A program made the position numbers and the translations under genes. The notes beneath the pieces were generated by a model, which worked only from the letters and a program-made list of their open reading frames with translations, had not been told where the DNA came from and ran no database searches. From NCBI RefSeq assembly GCF_019402665.1, contig NZ_VSST01000011.1, positions 1-41,641 on the forward strand: DNA of 41,641 bases, in the 5' to 3' direction. Numbering within the stretch: the first letter of the stretch is position 1; every line of letters begins with the position of its first letter. This DNA comes from Bradyrhizobium canariense (lineage in GTDB: Bacteria > Pseudomonadota > Alphaproteobacteria > Rhizobiales > Xanthobacteraceae). Below, piece by piece: positions 24,283-32,564 of the stretch.

Positions 24283-26156
24283 CTAACGAAAAGGGTTCTC
24301 GAACGCCGCGGATGCCTGGAATCCTTCGAATAAAAAGGTCCGAAGTCTGAGCTCGCTTCGCACTTGGTCGAGCACCTCTCGCCAATCTCGGGATGACGTC
24401 TGTCGAAACAGGCGCATGGTCGGATACCAAGGGCTATCGTCGCGATCGAGCAACCAGCGATAATCCGGAGTGTAAGGTAACAGAACCCATGTCGGCCGTC
24501 CTAGCGAGGCGGAGAGATGTGCAACACTGGTGTCTACCGCGACAACGAGATCAAGACACTTGATTAAGGCCGCAGTCTCTACGAAATCGGTTAGGTCGTC
24601 ACTGAAGTCGAGAAGCCCCGGGCGCTCTTGCATAGCCTTTCTGTCGTCCGATCCCGGATCCTTCTGGAGGCTGACGAAGGTGGCGCTGACATCCAGGACA
24701 CTTGAGAGGGTTCGCAATGGTATCGACCGATTGTAATCGTCAAGATGCTCCGGGTTTCCTGACCATACTAGCCCCACGCGAAACTTGTGATGAGGGCCGA
24801 GTCGTTCTTTCCAAGCGCGCACGCGAGCTCTTGGCGGATTGGGAAGATACGAGATAGCAGACGGGATAGACTCCAGCTTCGTCTTGAGCGACAACGGCAA
24901 GCTCATGATTGGGCAATGAAAATCGAAGGCCGGCAGGTGACTACTCGCCGACAAGGGTATGCACTGAGCAATGCCCGAAAAACGCGACAAGAGAGAATGC
25001 AGCGCATCCTGAACGACAAGGATAATTTGAGCGCCTAGCCTCGCCACCATAGGAACGTAGCGGACGAACTGAATTGTATCCCCTAAGCCTTCATCCGCAG
25101 CGATCAAGATCGTCTTGCCTTCGAGACTCTCGTTTCCAAGCCAAATGGGCTGCTGGACTTTTGCATAATCCCCTCCAAGAGTAGAACTCTTCCAACGCAC
25201 CTCGCGGCCAGTCCAACCTGCCTCGAAGTCTCCCATTAACAAATGAAGATGCGCAATTCCCAAATCTGCCATGACGTCGTTTGGATCAGAAGCTTTTAGG
25301 CGATCATAAATCGCGAAAGCCTCCTCGAATTTATGCATCTTGGTCAGCGCGACGGCCTTATTGTGAAGCGCATCTCCGAAGTCTGATTGAAGCTCCAAGG
25401 CCCGGTCGAACCATTGCAACGATTCCTCATCAAAAATCTTAGTGCAATACCGAGATTATTGCAGATGTTGGCGTTGTCGGGGTCGAGTTCATACGCATCG
25501 CGGCAGATCGCTAGTGCGTCCTCGAACCGCTTCAAGCCGTGCAGCAATGCGGCTCTCTGTTGCAGGGTTGGAAGGTGATTTGGCCGCAACTGGTTGCATA
25601 TGTTGATATATGAAAGCGACTCCTCGGTTCGCCCCAGTTGATGGAGAAGGATCCCACACTGGTTCGCAGCCTCCCAATATTGTGGACTGAGCTTGAGCGC
25701 GTGCTGAAAGCTGATCAGAGCGTCGCCAGGTCGTTCCAGTTTCACCAGGGTCTGGCCGTGAGACAGCCACAGACTGGGATCGTCTAATCCCAGCTCGAGC
25801 GCCTTATCGAAGGCCTTCAGCGCCTCGTTGTGATCTCCTTGCGACAGAAAGGCGATTCCAAGGCTGAGGAAGTATACTGGCTTGGGATCCTGTCGTATTG
25901 CGCGAGAAATCCACTGGTGTGCGTGGTCATAGCGCTTGACCTGTTGGGATAGTAAACCCATCAAGTGGAGCGGGTCTGCGTGGTTGGCGTCCAGTGCAAT
26001 AGCCTGGCGGCAACAGACCTCCGCGTCGCGAAATTGTCCGGCTCGCATGTGGACGAACCCAGACTCAAAAAGCGCAGCGACCGGTGTGGTAGAATCTGCG
26101 CGGCCTTTGGATTTGCGAGATTCTCGAGCAGCAGCCCGGCGTTCCTGACGATTCAT
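24283..26156 (-). pseudogene. TPR - glycosyltransferase (GT9-like) protein, one-base frameshift
   Basis: The protein starts MNRQERRAAARESRKSKGR at 26156, followed by a long row of TPR repeats (for example AEVCCRQAIALDANHADPLH, ALKAFDKALELGLDDPSLWL). After NICNNLGIALRF the frame breaks; the other frame continues DEESLQWFDRALELQSDFGD. One T is missing from a run of five at 25432-25436. The second part ends in a heptosyltransferase-like domain: ADEGLGDTIQFVRYVPMVAR, KFRVGLVWSGNPEHLDDYNR, VAVDTSVAHLSASLGRPTWV. The restored length is 624 residues. Rhizobial TPR-glycosyltransferases of this layout are common. Either the gene has just died or the base is a sequencing error; the rest is well preserved. 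Confidence 0.75.
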
Positions 26157-26232
26157 GGCGCGTTCAGAGCGAGATTCCCAAAAGCAACCTTTAGGTGATT
26201 CGATGCAATCTGTGCACCGTCTTGGATGGTCT

Positions 26233-26451
26233 TCAGTGCAGGACATCCAGGGGCACTTTCCCGATCTCCTCACCCTCCTCGTTCGTGACCAGGATGGAAA
26301 AATGACGATTCCTGAGTTCGGGACGCTCCGCAAGAAGTCTCCTCGCGATCTCCTCGGCAACATCCAGCGCCATGATGTCGTCGGGTAATTCAGCACCTCC
26401 CTCGTCTGCAACGGTCTTGGAGTCGACCAGATCGAAATGATAGCGCGGCAC
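26233..26451 (-). CDS. DUF6894 family protein (72 aa)
   Basis: GTG 26451 follows GAGGG and opens with PRYHFDLVDSKTVADEGG, the standard start of DUF6894 proteins, then ELPDDIMALDVAEEIARRLL and HFSILVTNEEGEEIGKVPLD. The family is a small single-domain protein abundant in rhizobia with no known function. The open frame extends upstream to 26517, but that part is not conserved in the family. It lies 77 bases upstream of the TPR gene on the same strand. Confidence 0.82.
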   Translation of the reverse strand: MPRYHFDLVDSKTVADEGGAELPDDIMALDVAEEIARRLLAERPELRNRHFSILVTNEEGEEIGKVPLDVLH

Positions 26452-26581
26452 GTGAACCCTCAAATTCGTCGCAGGAGCGCGCGATCTCGAGTCTTCGTTC
26501 CGGCGCTCGCATGTCAACCCCCGGCAGACCTGCAGGAACCCTCAGGCGCATCGCGGCATTGCTGCGTTTTGGAGCCAACAA

Positions 26582-26704
26582 ATGCTTGGACAGCTGCGCG
26601 TGCTTGCCCAGCCGGGCGCGGTCATCGCCGGTCTCGCCGTCCTGCTGCTGATGGCCGCTGGCGACGCGGCGATCGTGATCGCCGTGAAGGGCTGGCCATT
26701 CTAG
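26582..26704 (+). CDS. Small membrane protein (40 aa) upstream of coxB
   Basis: ATG 26582 with GGAG eight bases upstream opens MLGQLRVLAQPGAVIAGLAV, LLLMAAGDAAIVIAVKGWPF. A single hydrophobic helix covers residues 12-36. It could be an extra small subunit or assembly factor of the oxidase downstream, but a separate EcfG-like promoter lies between it and coxB. Not recognised; the ribosome site and membrane-like composition support it. Confidence 0.5.
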   Translation: MLGQLRVLAQPGAVIAGLAVLLLMAAGDAAIVIAVKGWPF

Positions 26705-26761
26705 CCCGATGATCGATGTCGGACATGTCCTTCTTCGGCCAACTGTTCCGGTTAGCGCATA

Positions 26762-26786
26762 GGAACCTTTGTAGGCCTGCCCGGTT
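26762..26786 (+). promoter_or_regulatory. EcfG-like promoter before coxB (GGAAC-N16-GGTT)
   Basis: GGAAC (26762-26766) and GGTT (26783-26786) are 16 bases apart, 33 bases before the coxB ATG. The 11 bases GCATAGGAACC around the -35 are identical to those of the perfect EcfG site at 31607. The -10 differs from CGTT by one base. Confidence 0.45.
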
Positions 26787-26818
26787 CCGCCTGTGAAGCG
26801 GAGTGCGACAAAGCGTCA

Positions 26819-27829
26819 ATGCAGGTCTGGGTGCCAAGGGTTCTGGTGTTGTGCATGACCTGGCCGCTTGCTGCGTGCGCGGGCCAGCAGTCGGCGCTTG
26901 ACCATCAAGGGCTGCAGTCTGAGCAGATTCGGCATACGCTATTCATCTTCCTCATTGTCGCGGCGATCGTCTGGACCGCCGTCGTCATCGTTCTGGGCCT
27001 GGGGCTATTACGCCGGAAGCGCACAGCCGATCAGCCGCTGGACCTCCACCAGCCCTTCGAACAACGCTCCGGGCGCGTCGTCCTGGCGCTTGGGATTGCG
27101 ACCACCGTCGTCGTGCTCGGTCTCTCCTTCGTCAGCTATGCCGGACAACGCACCGTCTTCGCCAAGGACGAGAATGCCCTCACGTTGAAGATCATCGGCC
27201 ATCAATGGTGGTGGGAGGTTCGCTATGAAGCCGACAGTCCGCACCAGAGTTTCGTGACCGCCAACGAGATCCGGATCCCGACCGGCCAGCCGGTGAAAGT
27301 CGAGCTGGAATCCGCCGACGTGATCCACAGCTTCTGGGTGCCCAGCCTGACCGGCAAGATGGACTTGATCCCCGGGCAGAAGAACGAGCTGCAATTCACG
27401 GCGAAGAACGCGGGCATCTATCGCGGGCAATGCGCCGAGTTCTGCGGGATCCAGCACGCCCATATGGCGTTCGCCGTGATCGCGATGTCGCCCGACGAGT
27501 TCGGGCGCTGGCGCGATCATGAAAACCAGAGCGCGAACAGCCCTACCGATCAACTCGGCAAGCAGGGTGAAGCTCTGTTCCGGGCGCGCGGCTGCGCACT
27601 GTGTCACAACATCAGCGGTACGATGGCCGGCGGGCAGCTGGGTCCGGACCTCACGCATATCGGCAGCCGCACGACGATCGCGGCGGGAACGTTGCCGAAT
27701 ACGTCGGCCACGCTCGGCGCCTGGATCGCCGATCCCCAGCACATCAAACCCGGCAATCTGATGCCGAAGATGCCGCTGCAATCGGACGAAATGATCGCGA
27801 TCATTCATTATCTGGAGCAGCTCAAGTGA
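26819..27829 (+). CDS. coxB: Cytochrome c oxidase subunit II with fused cytochrome c (caa3 type)
   Basis: The 336-residue protein begins with a lipoprotein signal (LAAC, C20), has two membrane helices (about 41-63 and 87-105) and a periplasmic cupredoxin domain. All CuA ligands are present: H170, C205, E207, C209, H213 and M216. The C-terminal quarter is a cytochrome c with C259-A-L-C262-H263 and a methionine in NLMPKMP. Electrons pass from soluble cytochrome c or the fused heme to CuA. The layout equals CoxM of the Bradyrhizobium coxMNOP alternative oxidase, to which this operon probably corresponds. No ribosome site close to the ATG is seen. Confidence 0.94.
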   Translation: MQVWVPRVLVLCMTWPLAACAGQQSALDHQGLQSEQIRHTLFIFLIVAAIVWTAVVIVLGLGLLRRKRTADQPLDLHQPFEQRSGRVVLALGIATTVVVLGLSFVSYAGQRTVFAKDENALTLKIIGHQWWWEVRYEADSPHQSFVTANEIRIPTGQPVKVELESADVIHSFWVPSLTGKMDLIPGQKNELQFTAKNAGIYRGQCAEFCGIQHAHMAFAVIAMSPDEFGRWRDHENQSANSPTDQLGKQGEALFRARGCALCHNISGTMAGGQLGPDLTHIGSRTTIAAGTLPNTSATLGAWIADPQHIKPGNLMPKMPLQSDEMIAIIHYLEQLK

Positions 27830-29739
27830 GCATGGCCGCTGAACCAAATGAGTTGCGGGACGACGTCCTGAACGGCCTGCAGCTTTCGATGCAGCTCGAG
27901 CGGGTGTGGCGCACGCCGTCTGGACTTGTCGGTGCGCTCATGTCGGTCGACCACAAGGTCGTTGGACGCCGCTATATCCTGACCGCATTCGCCTTCCTGC
28001 TTCTCGGCGGCATTCTCGCGATCCTGATGCGTGTTCAGCTTGCCGGGCCGGAGAAGACGTTTCTCTCCGCCGACAAGTACAATCAGGTCTTCACGATGCA
28101 CGGCTCGACGATGATGTTCCTGTTCGCCGTCCCGGTCATGGAGGCGTTCGCCGTCTATCTGGTGCCGTTGATGGTCGGCACGCGTAACATCGCGTTTCCG
28201 CGCCTGAATGCCTTCAGCTATTGGATGTTTCTGTTCGGCGGTTGCTTTCTGTGGATCTCGTTCCTGTTCAACGTCGGTCCCGATGTCGGCTGGTTTTCGT
28301 ACGTTCCCCTCTCGAGCCTGCAGTTCACACCGACGAAGCGGGCCGATGTCTGGGCACAGATGATCACCTTTACCGAGGTCGCGGCGCTCGCAGTCGCCGT
28401 GGAGATCGTCGTCACCGTGTTCAAGCTCCGCGCGCCCGGCATGACGCTCGACCGCATTCCCCTGTTCGTCTGGGCCATGCTGGTGACGGCCTTCCTTGTG
28501 ATGTTCGCGATGCCGTCGATCATGGTCGCATCGACGTCACTGATCCTTGATCGGCTCGTCAATACGCGCTTCTACGACTCCTCATCGGGTGGGCATCCCC
28601 TGCTCTGGCAGCATCTGTTCTGGTTCTTCGGCCATCCCGAGGTCTACATCATCTTCATCCCGGGTACGGGAATGGTCTCGGCGATCCTCGCGACGTTCGC
28701 GCGGCGGCCGGTGATCGGCTATCCCGTCGTGATCCTCTCCTTGATCGCGACCGGCTTCCTGTCGTTCGGCCTCTGGGTCCACCACATGTTCGTCACGGGC
28801 CTGCCCCAACTCGGCGCGGCCCTCTTCACGGCCTCCAGCATGCTGATCGCGGTGCCGAGCGGGCTGCAGATTTTCTGCTGGCTGGCAACGCTCTGGGATG
28901 GACGTCCGGTGTACCGGACGCCGCTGCTGTTCGTGATCGGCTTCATCGTCATCTTCGTGCTCGGCGGGTTGTCCGGCGTGATGGTCGCCTCGGTGCCGAT
29001 CGACACCCAGGTGCACGACACCTATTTCGTCGTGGCCCACTTCCATTATGTCCTGATCGGCGGCGCAGTCTTCCCGCTGGTCGGCGCGGTCTACTATTGG
29101 TTTCCCAAGATCGCAGGCCGCATGCTGAGCGAAAGACTCGGACGCTGGAATTTCTGGCTGGCCTTCATCGGCTTCAACGTCGCCTTCTTCCCGATGCACA
29201 TCCTTGGGCTGATCGGAATGCCGCGCCGGGTCTACACCTATACCGCCGACATGGACTGGGCGCACCTGAACCTCGTGTCCAGCGGCGGTGCTCTCGTTTT
29301 CGCGTTTAGCTTCGCGGTTCTTCTGGCCAATGTGATCTACAGCCTTCGCAAAGGCGCGCTTGCAGGCGACAATCCCTGGAATGCCTCGACGCTGGAATGG
29401 GCGACCTCGTCGCCGCCTCCGCCGCAGAACTTCGACCGCATTCCGGTTGTCAAGCACCGCGATCCGCTGTGGGCCGATAGCGAGAGCCTGTCTGTGGTCG
29501 CGGGTCTGAGTGCCGAGCGGCGCGAGGTCCTGCTGACCTCGCTTGCGGAAGCCGAGCCCCAGATCCGCGAGGCTTCGCCCGAGCCGAGCATCTGGCCCCT
29601 GCTCACAGCCATCGCAACGACGATCTTCTTCATCGGATCGATCTTCACGCCTTGGGCGGTGCTCTGGGGCACGCCGCCGATGGCCGTGACTTTGATCGGC
29701 TGGTTCTGGCCGAGCGGCAGCAAGGAGGACGAGGAGTGA
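27826..29739 (+). CDS. ctaD: Cytochrome c oxidase subunit I
   Basis: The start is GTG 27826 (GTGA overlap with coxB, GGAG nine bases upstream) or ATG 27832. The 635-637 residues hold the twelve-helix heme-copper oxidase core: the low-spin heme His in FTMHGSTMMF; the CuB site FWFFGHPEVYIIFIPG with the cross-linked His-Tyr and the proton-channel Glu; WVHHMF; and the paired HFHY for heme a3 and CuB. The E and Y of HPEVY mark an A1-type proton-pumping oxidase. A further hydrophobic segment lies near the C-terminus (about 590-625). It corresponds to CoxN of Bradyrhizobium. Confidence 0.96.
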   Translation: MSMAAEPNELRDDVLNGLQLSMQLERVWRTPSGLVGALMSVDHKVVGRRYILTAFAFLLLGGILAILMRVQLAGPEKTFLSADKYNQVFTMHGSTMMFLFAVPVMEAFAVYLVPLMVGTRNIAFPRLNAFSYWMFLFGGCFLWISFLFNVGPDVGWFSYVPLSSLQFTPTKRADVWAQMITFTEVAALAVAVEIVVTVFKLRAPGMTLDRIPLFVWAMLVTAFLVMFAMPSIMVASTSLILDRLVNTRFYDSSSGGHPLLWQHLFWFFGHPEVYIIFIPGTGMVSAILATFARRPVIGYPVVILSLIATGFLSFGLWVHHMFVTGLPQLGAALFTASSMLIAVPSGLQIFCWLATLWDGRPVYRTPLLFVIGFIVIFVLGGLSGVMVASVPIDTQVHDTYFVVAHFHYVLIGGAVFPLVGAVYYWFPKIAGRMLSERLGRWNFWLAFIGFNVAFFPMHILGLIGMPRRVYTYTADMDWAHLNLVSSGGALVFAFSFAVLLANVIYSLRKGALAGDNPWNASTLEWATSSPPPPQNFDRIPVVKHRDPLWADSESLSVVAGLSAERREVLLTSLAEAEPQIREASPEPSIWPLLTAIATTIFFIGSIFTPWAVLWGTPPMAVTLIGWFWPSGSKEDEE

Positions 29740-30335
29740 GACAGACCATCGTCCACGACGTCTCGGACCTGCCGACTTACGGCTACGGCCCGCGCAGTGG
29801 CCCGTGGTGGGGCGCCATGGGTTTCATGGCCCTCGAAGGCATGGGCTTTGCCGTTGCAATCGGCGCGTACCTTTATCTCTACGCAGTTAACCCGAGCTGG
29901 CCGATCGGAGCCTCCCCGCCGGATCTCTGGCCGGGGACGGTCGAGACCGTGATTTATGTGTTGAGCATCATTCCCAACGAGTTCACCAACCGCGCCGCGC
30001 ACCGCCAGGATCTCGCGAAGGTGCGGATCGGTCTCATCGTGATGGCCCTGATCGGCATCGCGCTGCTAGTGCTGCGCGGCTTCGAGTTCGCACATCTCAA
30101 CACCCGCTGGGACAATTCAGCCTACGGCTCGATCGTATGGCTCATTCTGGGGCTGCACACGACCCACCTTGCCACCGATGTCGGCGACACGGTCGTGCTG
30201 GCAGTGTTGATGTTCACGCGTCATGCGAAACCGCGCCGGTTCAGCGACGTGACCGACAACGTGTTTTATTGGAACTTCGTCGTGCTCGCCTGGCTGCCGC
30301 TCTATGTCTTGCTGGATTGGGTGCCACGCCTATGA
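29736..30335 (+). CDS. Cytochrome c oxidase subunit III
   Basis: GTG 29736 makes a GTGA overlap with ctaD and follows AAGGAGG. The 199 residues contain about five membrane helices, GPWWGAMGFMALEGMGFAVA, TVIYVLSIIPNE, VRIGLIVMALIGIALLVLRG and the motif LGLHTTHLATDVGDTVVL, typical of subunit III. It lacks the first two helices of mitochondrial-type subunit III, as in other caa3 and CoxO/CoxP-like proteins. It stabilises subunit I and the proton channel entry. Confidence 0.9.
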   Translation: MRQTIVHDVSDLPTYGYGPRSGPWWGAMGFMALEGMGFAVAIGAYLYLYAVNPSWPIGASPPDLWPGTVETVIYVLSIIPNEFTNRAAHRQDLAKVRIGLIVMALIGIALLVLRGFEFAHLNTRWDNSAYGSIVWLILGLHTTHLATDVGDTVVLAVLMFTRHAKPRRFSDVTDNVFYWNFVVLAWLPLYVLLDWVPRL

Positions 30336-30685
30336 CCGCAACCGATCAACAATCCAGACTGCTCTACTGGGCCGGCGTTGCGCTTGGGCCCATCGCGTGG
30401 GGTATCAATTTGCAGGGCGCCTACGTGCTCGCGCACTTCTCCTGCGAACAGACCAGGATCAGCGGCACGATCATGAGTGCGGTTCTGGCTATCGTCGCCC
30501 TCGCAGGCACTGTCATTTCGGCCCGCGCGGTTCGGCGCGGCGCGGGGGCTGAATGGGCCGATGCGCGGGGTGGCGGGCCACGAACGTTCATGGCCTGGCT
30601 TGGCGTCGGCTCCGGCGTGCTGTTTGCGTTGGTGATTGCGAACCAGTTCGCCGCCTCGCTCATGATCAGCCCATGCCTGCGCTGA
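30332..30685 (+). CDS. Small three-helix membrane protein of the oxidase operon
   Basis: ATG 30332 overlaps the subunit III stop by four bases. The 117 residues contain three hydrophobic helices: LLYWAGVALGPIAWGINLQG, SAVLAIVALAGTVISA, and FMAWLGVGSGVLFALVIANQ. It has no recognised catalytic residues. Its place between subunit III and ctaG suggests a subunit IV-like or assembly role (CoxP is the fourth gene in Bradyrhizobium coxMNOP). That role is inference from position. Confidence 0.72.
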   Translation: MTATDQQSRLLYWAGVALGPIAWGINLQGAYVLAHFSCEQTRISGTIMSAVLAIVALAGTVISARAVRRGAGAEWADARGGGPRTFMAWLGVGSGVLFALVIANQFAASLMISPCLR

Positions 30686-31593
30686 GCCTTGCAGCACTGC
30701 TGCTTGCGCTGCTCGCGGGACCGGCCGCCGCGCACGGACTATCGGAGGTCGATCCCGGCTCGCTGTGGAGCTACGATCCCTGGCTCATGGCCCCGCTCTA
30801 TGCCGTCGGTATCGCCTTCTATGTCGGAACGCAGCGGCTCTGGCATCATGCGGGCGGCGGCCACGGCGTCAGCTTCCGCCAGGTGGCCGCATTCTGGACC
30901 GGATGGCTGGTGGCCGCGCTCGCCGTGACCTCGCCGCTGCACTGGCTCGGCGAGCGTCTGTTCACCGCGCACATGGTCGAGCACGAACTCCTGATGGTGG
31001 TCGCGGCACCGCTGATGGCGTTCGCCCGGATCAATGGTCCGCTGCTGTGGAGCCTGCCGGCCCGGCTCCGCCCTGCGGCGGGTCGCGTGCTCAATCTGCC
31101 GATACTGGCGTGGCCGTGGCGGCTTGTGAGCCATCCGATGAGCGCGACCATCCTCCACGGCGCAGCGCTCTGGGTCTGGCACGCACCGCCCTTGTATGCG
31201 TGGGCGCTCGAGAATACGGCGATCCATCGTCTCCAGCACATCAGCTTCTTTGCAACCGCGCTGTTGTTCTGGTGGGTGCTGCTGCATGGCCGCGGTCAGG
31301 GCCGCAGCACACGAATTCGCGATGGCATCGCTGTCGCTTGCCTGTTCATCACGATTTTGCATTCGGGGGTGCTCGGCGCTCTGCTGACCGTGTCGCCGCG
31401 GCTTTGGATCCCAGGCCAGGGCACCCTCGCCGGTGAATTCGGCCTTTCGGCACTTGAGGACCAGCAACTCGCCGGCATCCTGATGTGGGTGCCCATGGGC
31501 ATCCTCTATACCGGCGCGGCTTTGTTCTTCGCTCACCGGTGGCTGATCGCAAACGGTGGGGGGACGCGCCTGCTCCTTCAACATCCGGGCTGA
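30673..31593 (+). CDS. ctaG: Cytochrome c oxidase assembly protein, CtaG (caa3) family
   Basis: ATG 30673 overlaps the previous gene by 13 bases and gives 306 residues. A signal-like start (MPALSLAALLLALLAGPAAA) is followed by a membrane protein with the CtaG_Cox family motifs HMVEHELLMVVAAPLM and WVWHAPPLYAW. This is the Bacillus-type CtaG family (PF09678), unrelated to Cox11, and needed for assembly of caa3 oxidase, probably in copper insertion. The presence of a dedicated assembly gene supports a self-contained oxidase operon. The gene ends 12 bases before the EcfG-type promoter. Confidence 0.9.
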   Translation: MPALSLAALLLALLAGPAAAHGLSEVDPGSLWSYDPWLMAPLYAVGIAFYVGTQRLWHHAGGGHGVSFRQVAAFWTGWLVAALAVTSPLHWLGERLFTAHMVEHELLMVVAAPLMAFARINGPLLWSLPARLRPAAGRVLNLPILAWPWRLVSHPMSATILHGAALWVWHAPPLYAWALENTAIHRLQHISFFATALLFWWVLLHGRGQGRSTRIRDGIAVACLFITILHSGVLGALLTVSPRLWIPGQGTLAGEFGLSALEDQQLAGILMWVPMGILYTGAALFFAHRWLIANGGGTRLLLQHPG

Positions 31594-31606
31594 GCGACGC
31601 TGCATA

Positions 31607-31632
31607 GGAACCGCAACTTCTCTTCGAACGTT
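31607..31632 (+). promoter_or_regulatory. EcfG-type promoter before the GlcG/HbpS gene (GGAAC-N17-CGTT)
   Basis: GGAAC (31607-31611) and CGTT (31629-31632) have exactly 17 bases between them, 33 bases before the ATG at 31666. This is a full consensus match for the general stress sigma factor. It may drive the GlcG-like gene and read on into the PQQ dehydrogenase operon. Confidence 0.65.
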
Positions 31633-31665
31633 CGCCTGCCGACTGCGACACTCCACGGAGGCCAC

Positions 31666-32457
31666 ATGGAAAAACGATCGCTCATAGCGGCAACGGCTAT
31701 CCTCACCGCGACATTCGTGATGCCTGCAGTCTTGAACGCGCAGGATCAACCCCGGCCGGGGGTGTCGTGCCCGGTCGACCATGACAAGCTCGCGGATATC
31801 CTCAAGAAGAGTGTCAAGCCGGGCGGCGGCCCGAGCAACGGAGGTCTCGACAACAACGAATGGGCTGCCGTCGTCAATCGGCAGGGCGTCGTCTGCGCAA
31901 TTGCCTACAGCGGCGGCAAGGTCGACGACCAGTGGCTGGGCAGCCGGGCCATCGCGGCCGAGAAGGCCAACACGGCGAATGCATTCAGCCTGAAGGACAA
32001 GGCGATGGCGACGGCCAATCTCTATGCCGGTGCGCAGCCCGGCGGGTTCCTGTTCGGCGCGGCACTCGGCAACCCGCCATCCCCGGAAGCCTTGTACACC
32101 GGATCTCCGGACAACTTCGGCACGGCCCAGGATCCGATGGTGGGCAAGCCGGTCGGCGGCACCATCGTGTTCGGAGGCGGGCTGGCGCTCTATGACGGCA
32201 ACGGCGTGGCCGGGGCGCTGGGTGTGAGCGGTGACAGTTCCTGCGCGGATCACAATGTGGCCTGGCGCGTGCGTCACCAGCTCGGGCTCGACCGCGTGCC
32301 GGCCGGCGTCAGCCCCAACATGAAGGACGCGATCATCTTTGACATCGGACCTGACGGCAAAAGTCCGTCTGGATTTGGTCACCCGAAGTGTAACGGCAAG
32401 GAAGATCAGATCGCAGTTGACCTCGGCGCCGGCGTATCCGGCAACGTCGTGAGATAG
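31666..32457 (+). CDS. GlcG/HbpS-like heme-binding family protein, secreted
   Basis: ATG 31666 follows GGAGG. The 263 residues start with a signal peptide (SLIAATAILTATFVMPAVLN) and form a GlcG/HbpS domain: VVNRQGVVCAIAYSGGKVDD, GSRAIAAEKANTANAFSLKD, VGGTIVFGGGLALYDGNGVA and GALGVSGDSSCADHNVAWRV. Proteins of this fold bind heme or other small ligands and often accompany PQQ or glycolate dehydrogenases. It lies between the oxidase and the alcohol dehydrogenase operons, with its own EcfG-type promoter. The ligand is not determined. Confidence 0.87.
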   Translation: MEKRSLIAATAILTATFVMPAVLNAQDQPRPGVSCPVDHDKLADILKKSVKPGGGPSNGGLDNNEWAAVVNRQGVVCAIAYSGGKVDDQWLGSRAIAAEKANTANAFSLKDKAMATANLYAGAQPGGFLFGAALGNPPSPEALYTGSPDNFGTAQDPMVGKPVGGTIVFGGGLALYDGNGVAGALGVSGDSSCADHNVAWRVRHQLGLDRVPAGVSPNMKDAIIFDIGPDGKSPSGFGHPKCNGKEDQIAVDLGAGVSGNVVR

Positions 32458-32477
32458 CTCGTCGATCTCACCATTTT

Positions 32478-32514
32478 GGAACCAAGCGAAGGCGGAACGT
32501 TTGTAGGTTCGTAA
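32478..32514 (+). promoter_or_regulatory. Weak EcfG-like motifs before the PQQ alcohol dehydrogenase
   Basis: GGAAC (32478-32482) is followed by CGTT after 15 bases, one short of consensus. A second GGAAC (32494-32498) is followed by TTTGTAGG, the same extension as at the coxB site, but has no CGTT at 16-17. Low support. Confidence 0.25.
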
Positions 32515-32564
32515 CCGGCCTGCAACGCAGCACGGCCTCGTCACTGCCGTGGAGATGTTTACAT

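Noticed and set aside
28582..29457. 291-codon open frame opposite ctaD
   Set aside because: Rich in Glu, Arg, His and Asp with no domain; it mirrors the hydrophobic codons of subunit I.
30739..32544. 601-codon open frame on the minus strand
   Set aside because: Runs antisense across ctaG, the EcfG-type promoter and the GlcG-like gene; composition is that of a shadow frame.
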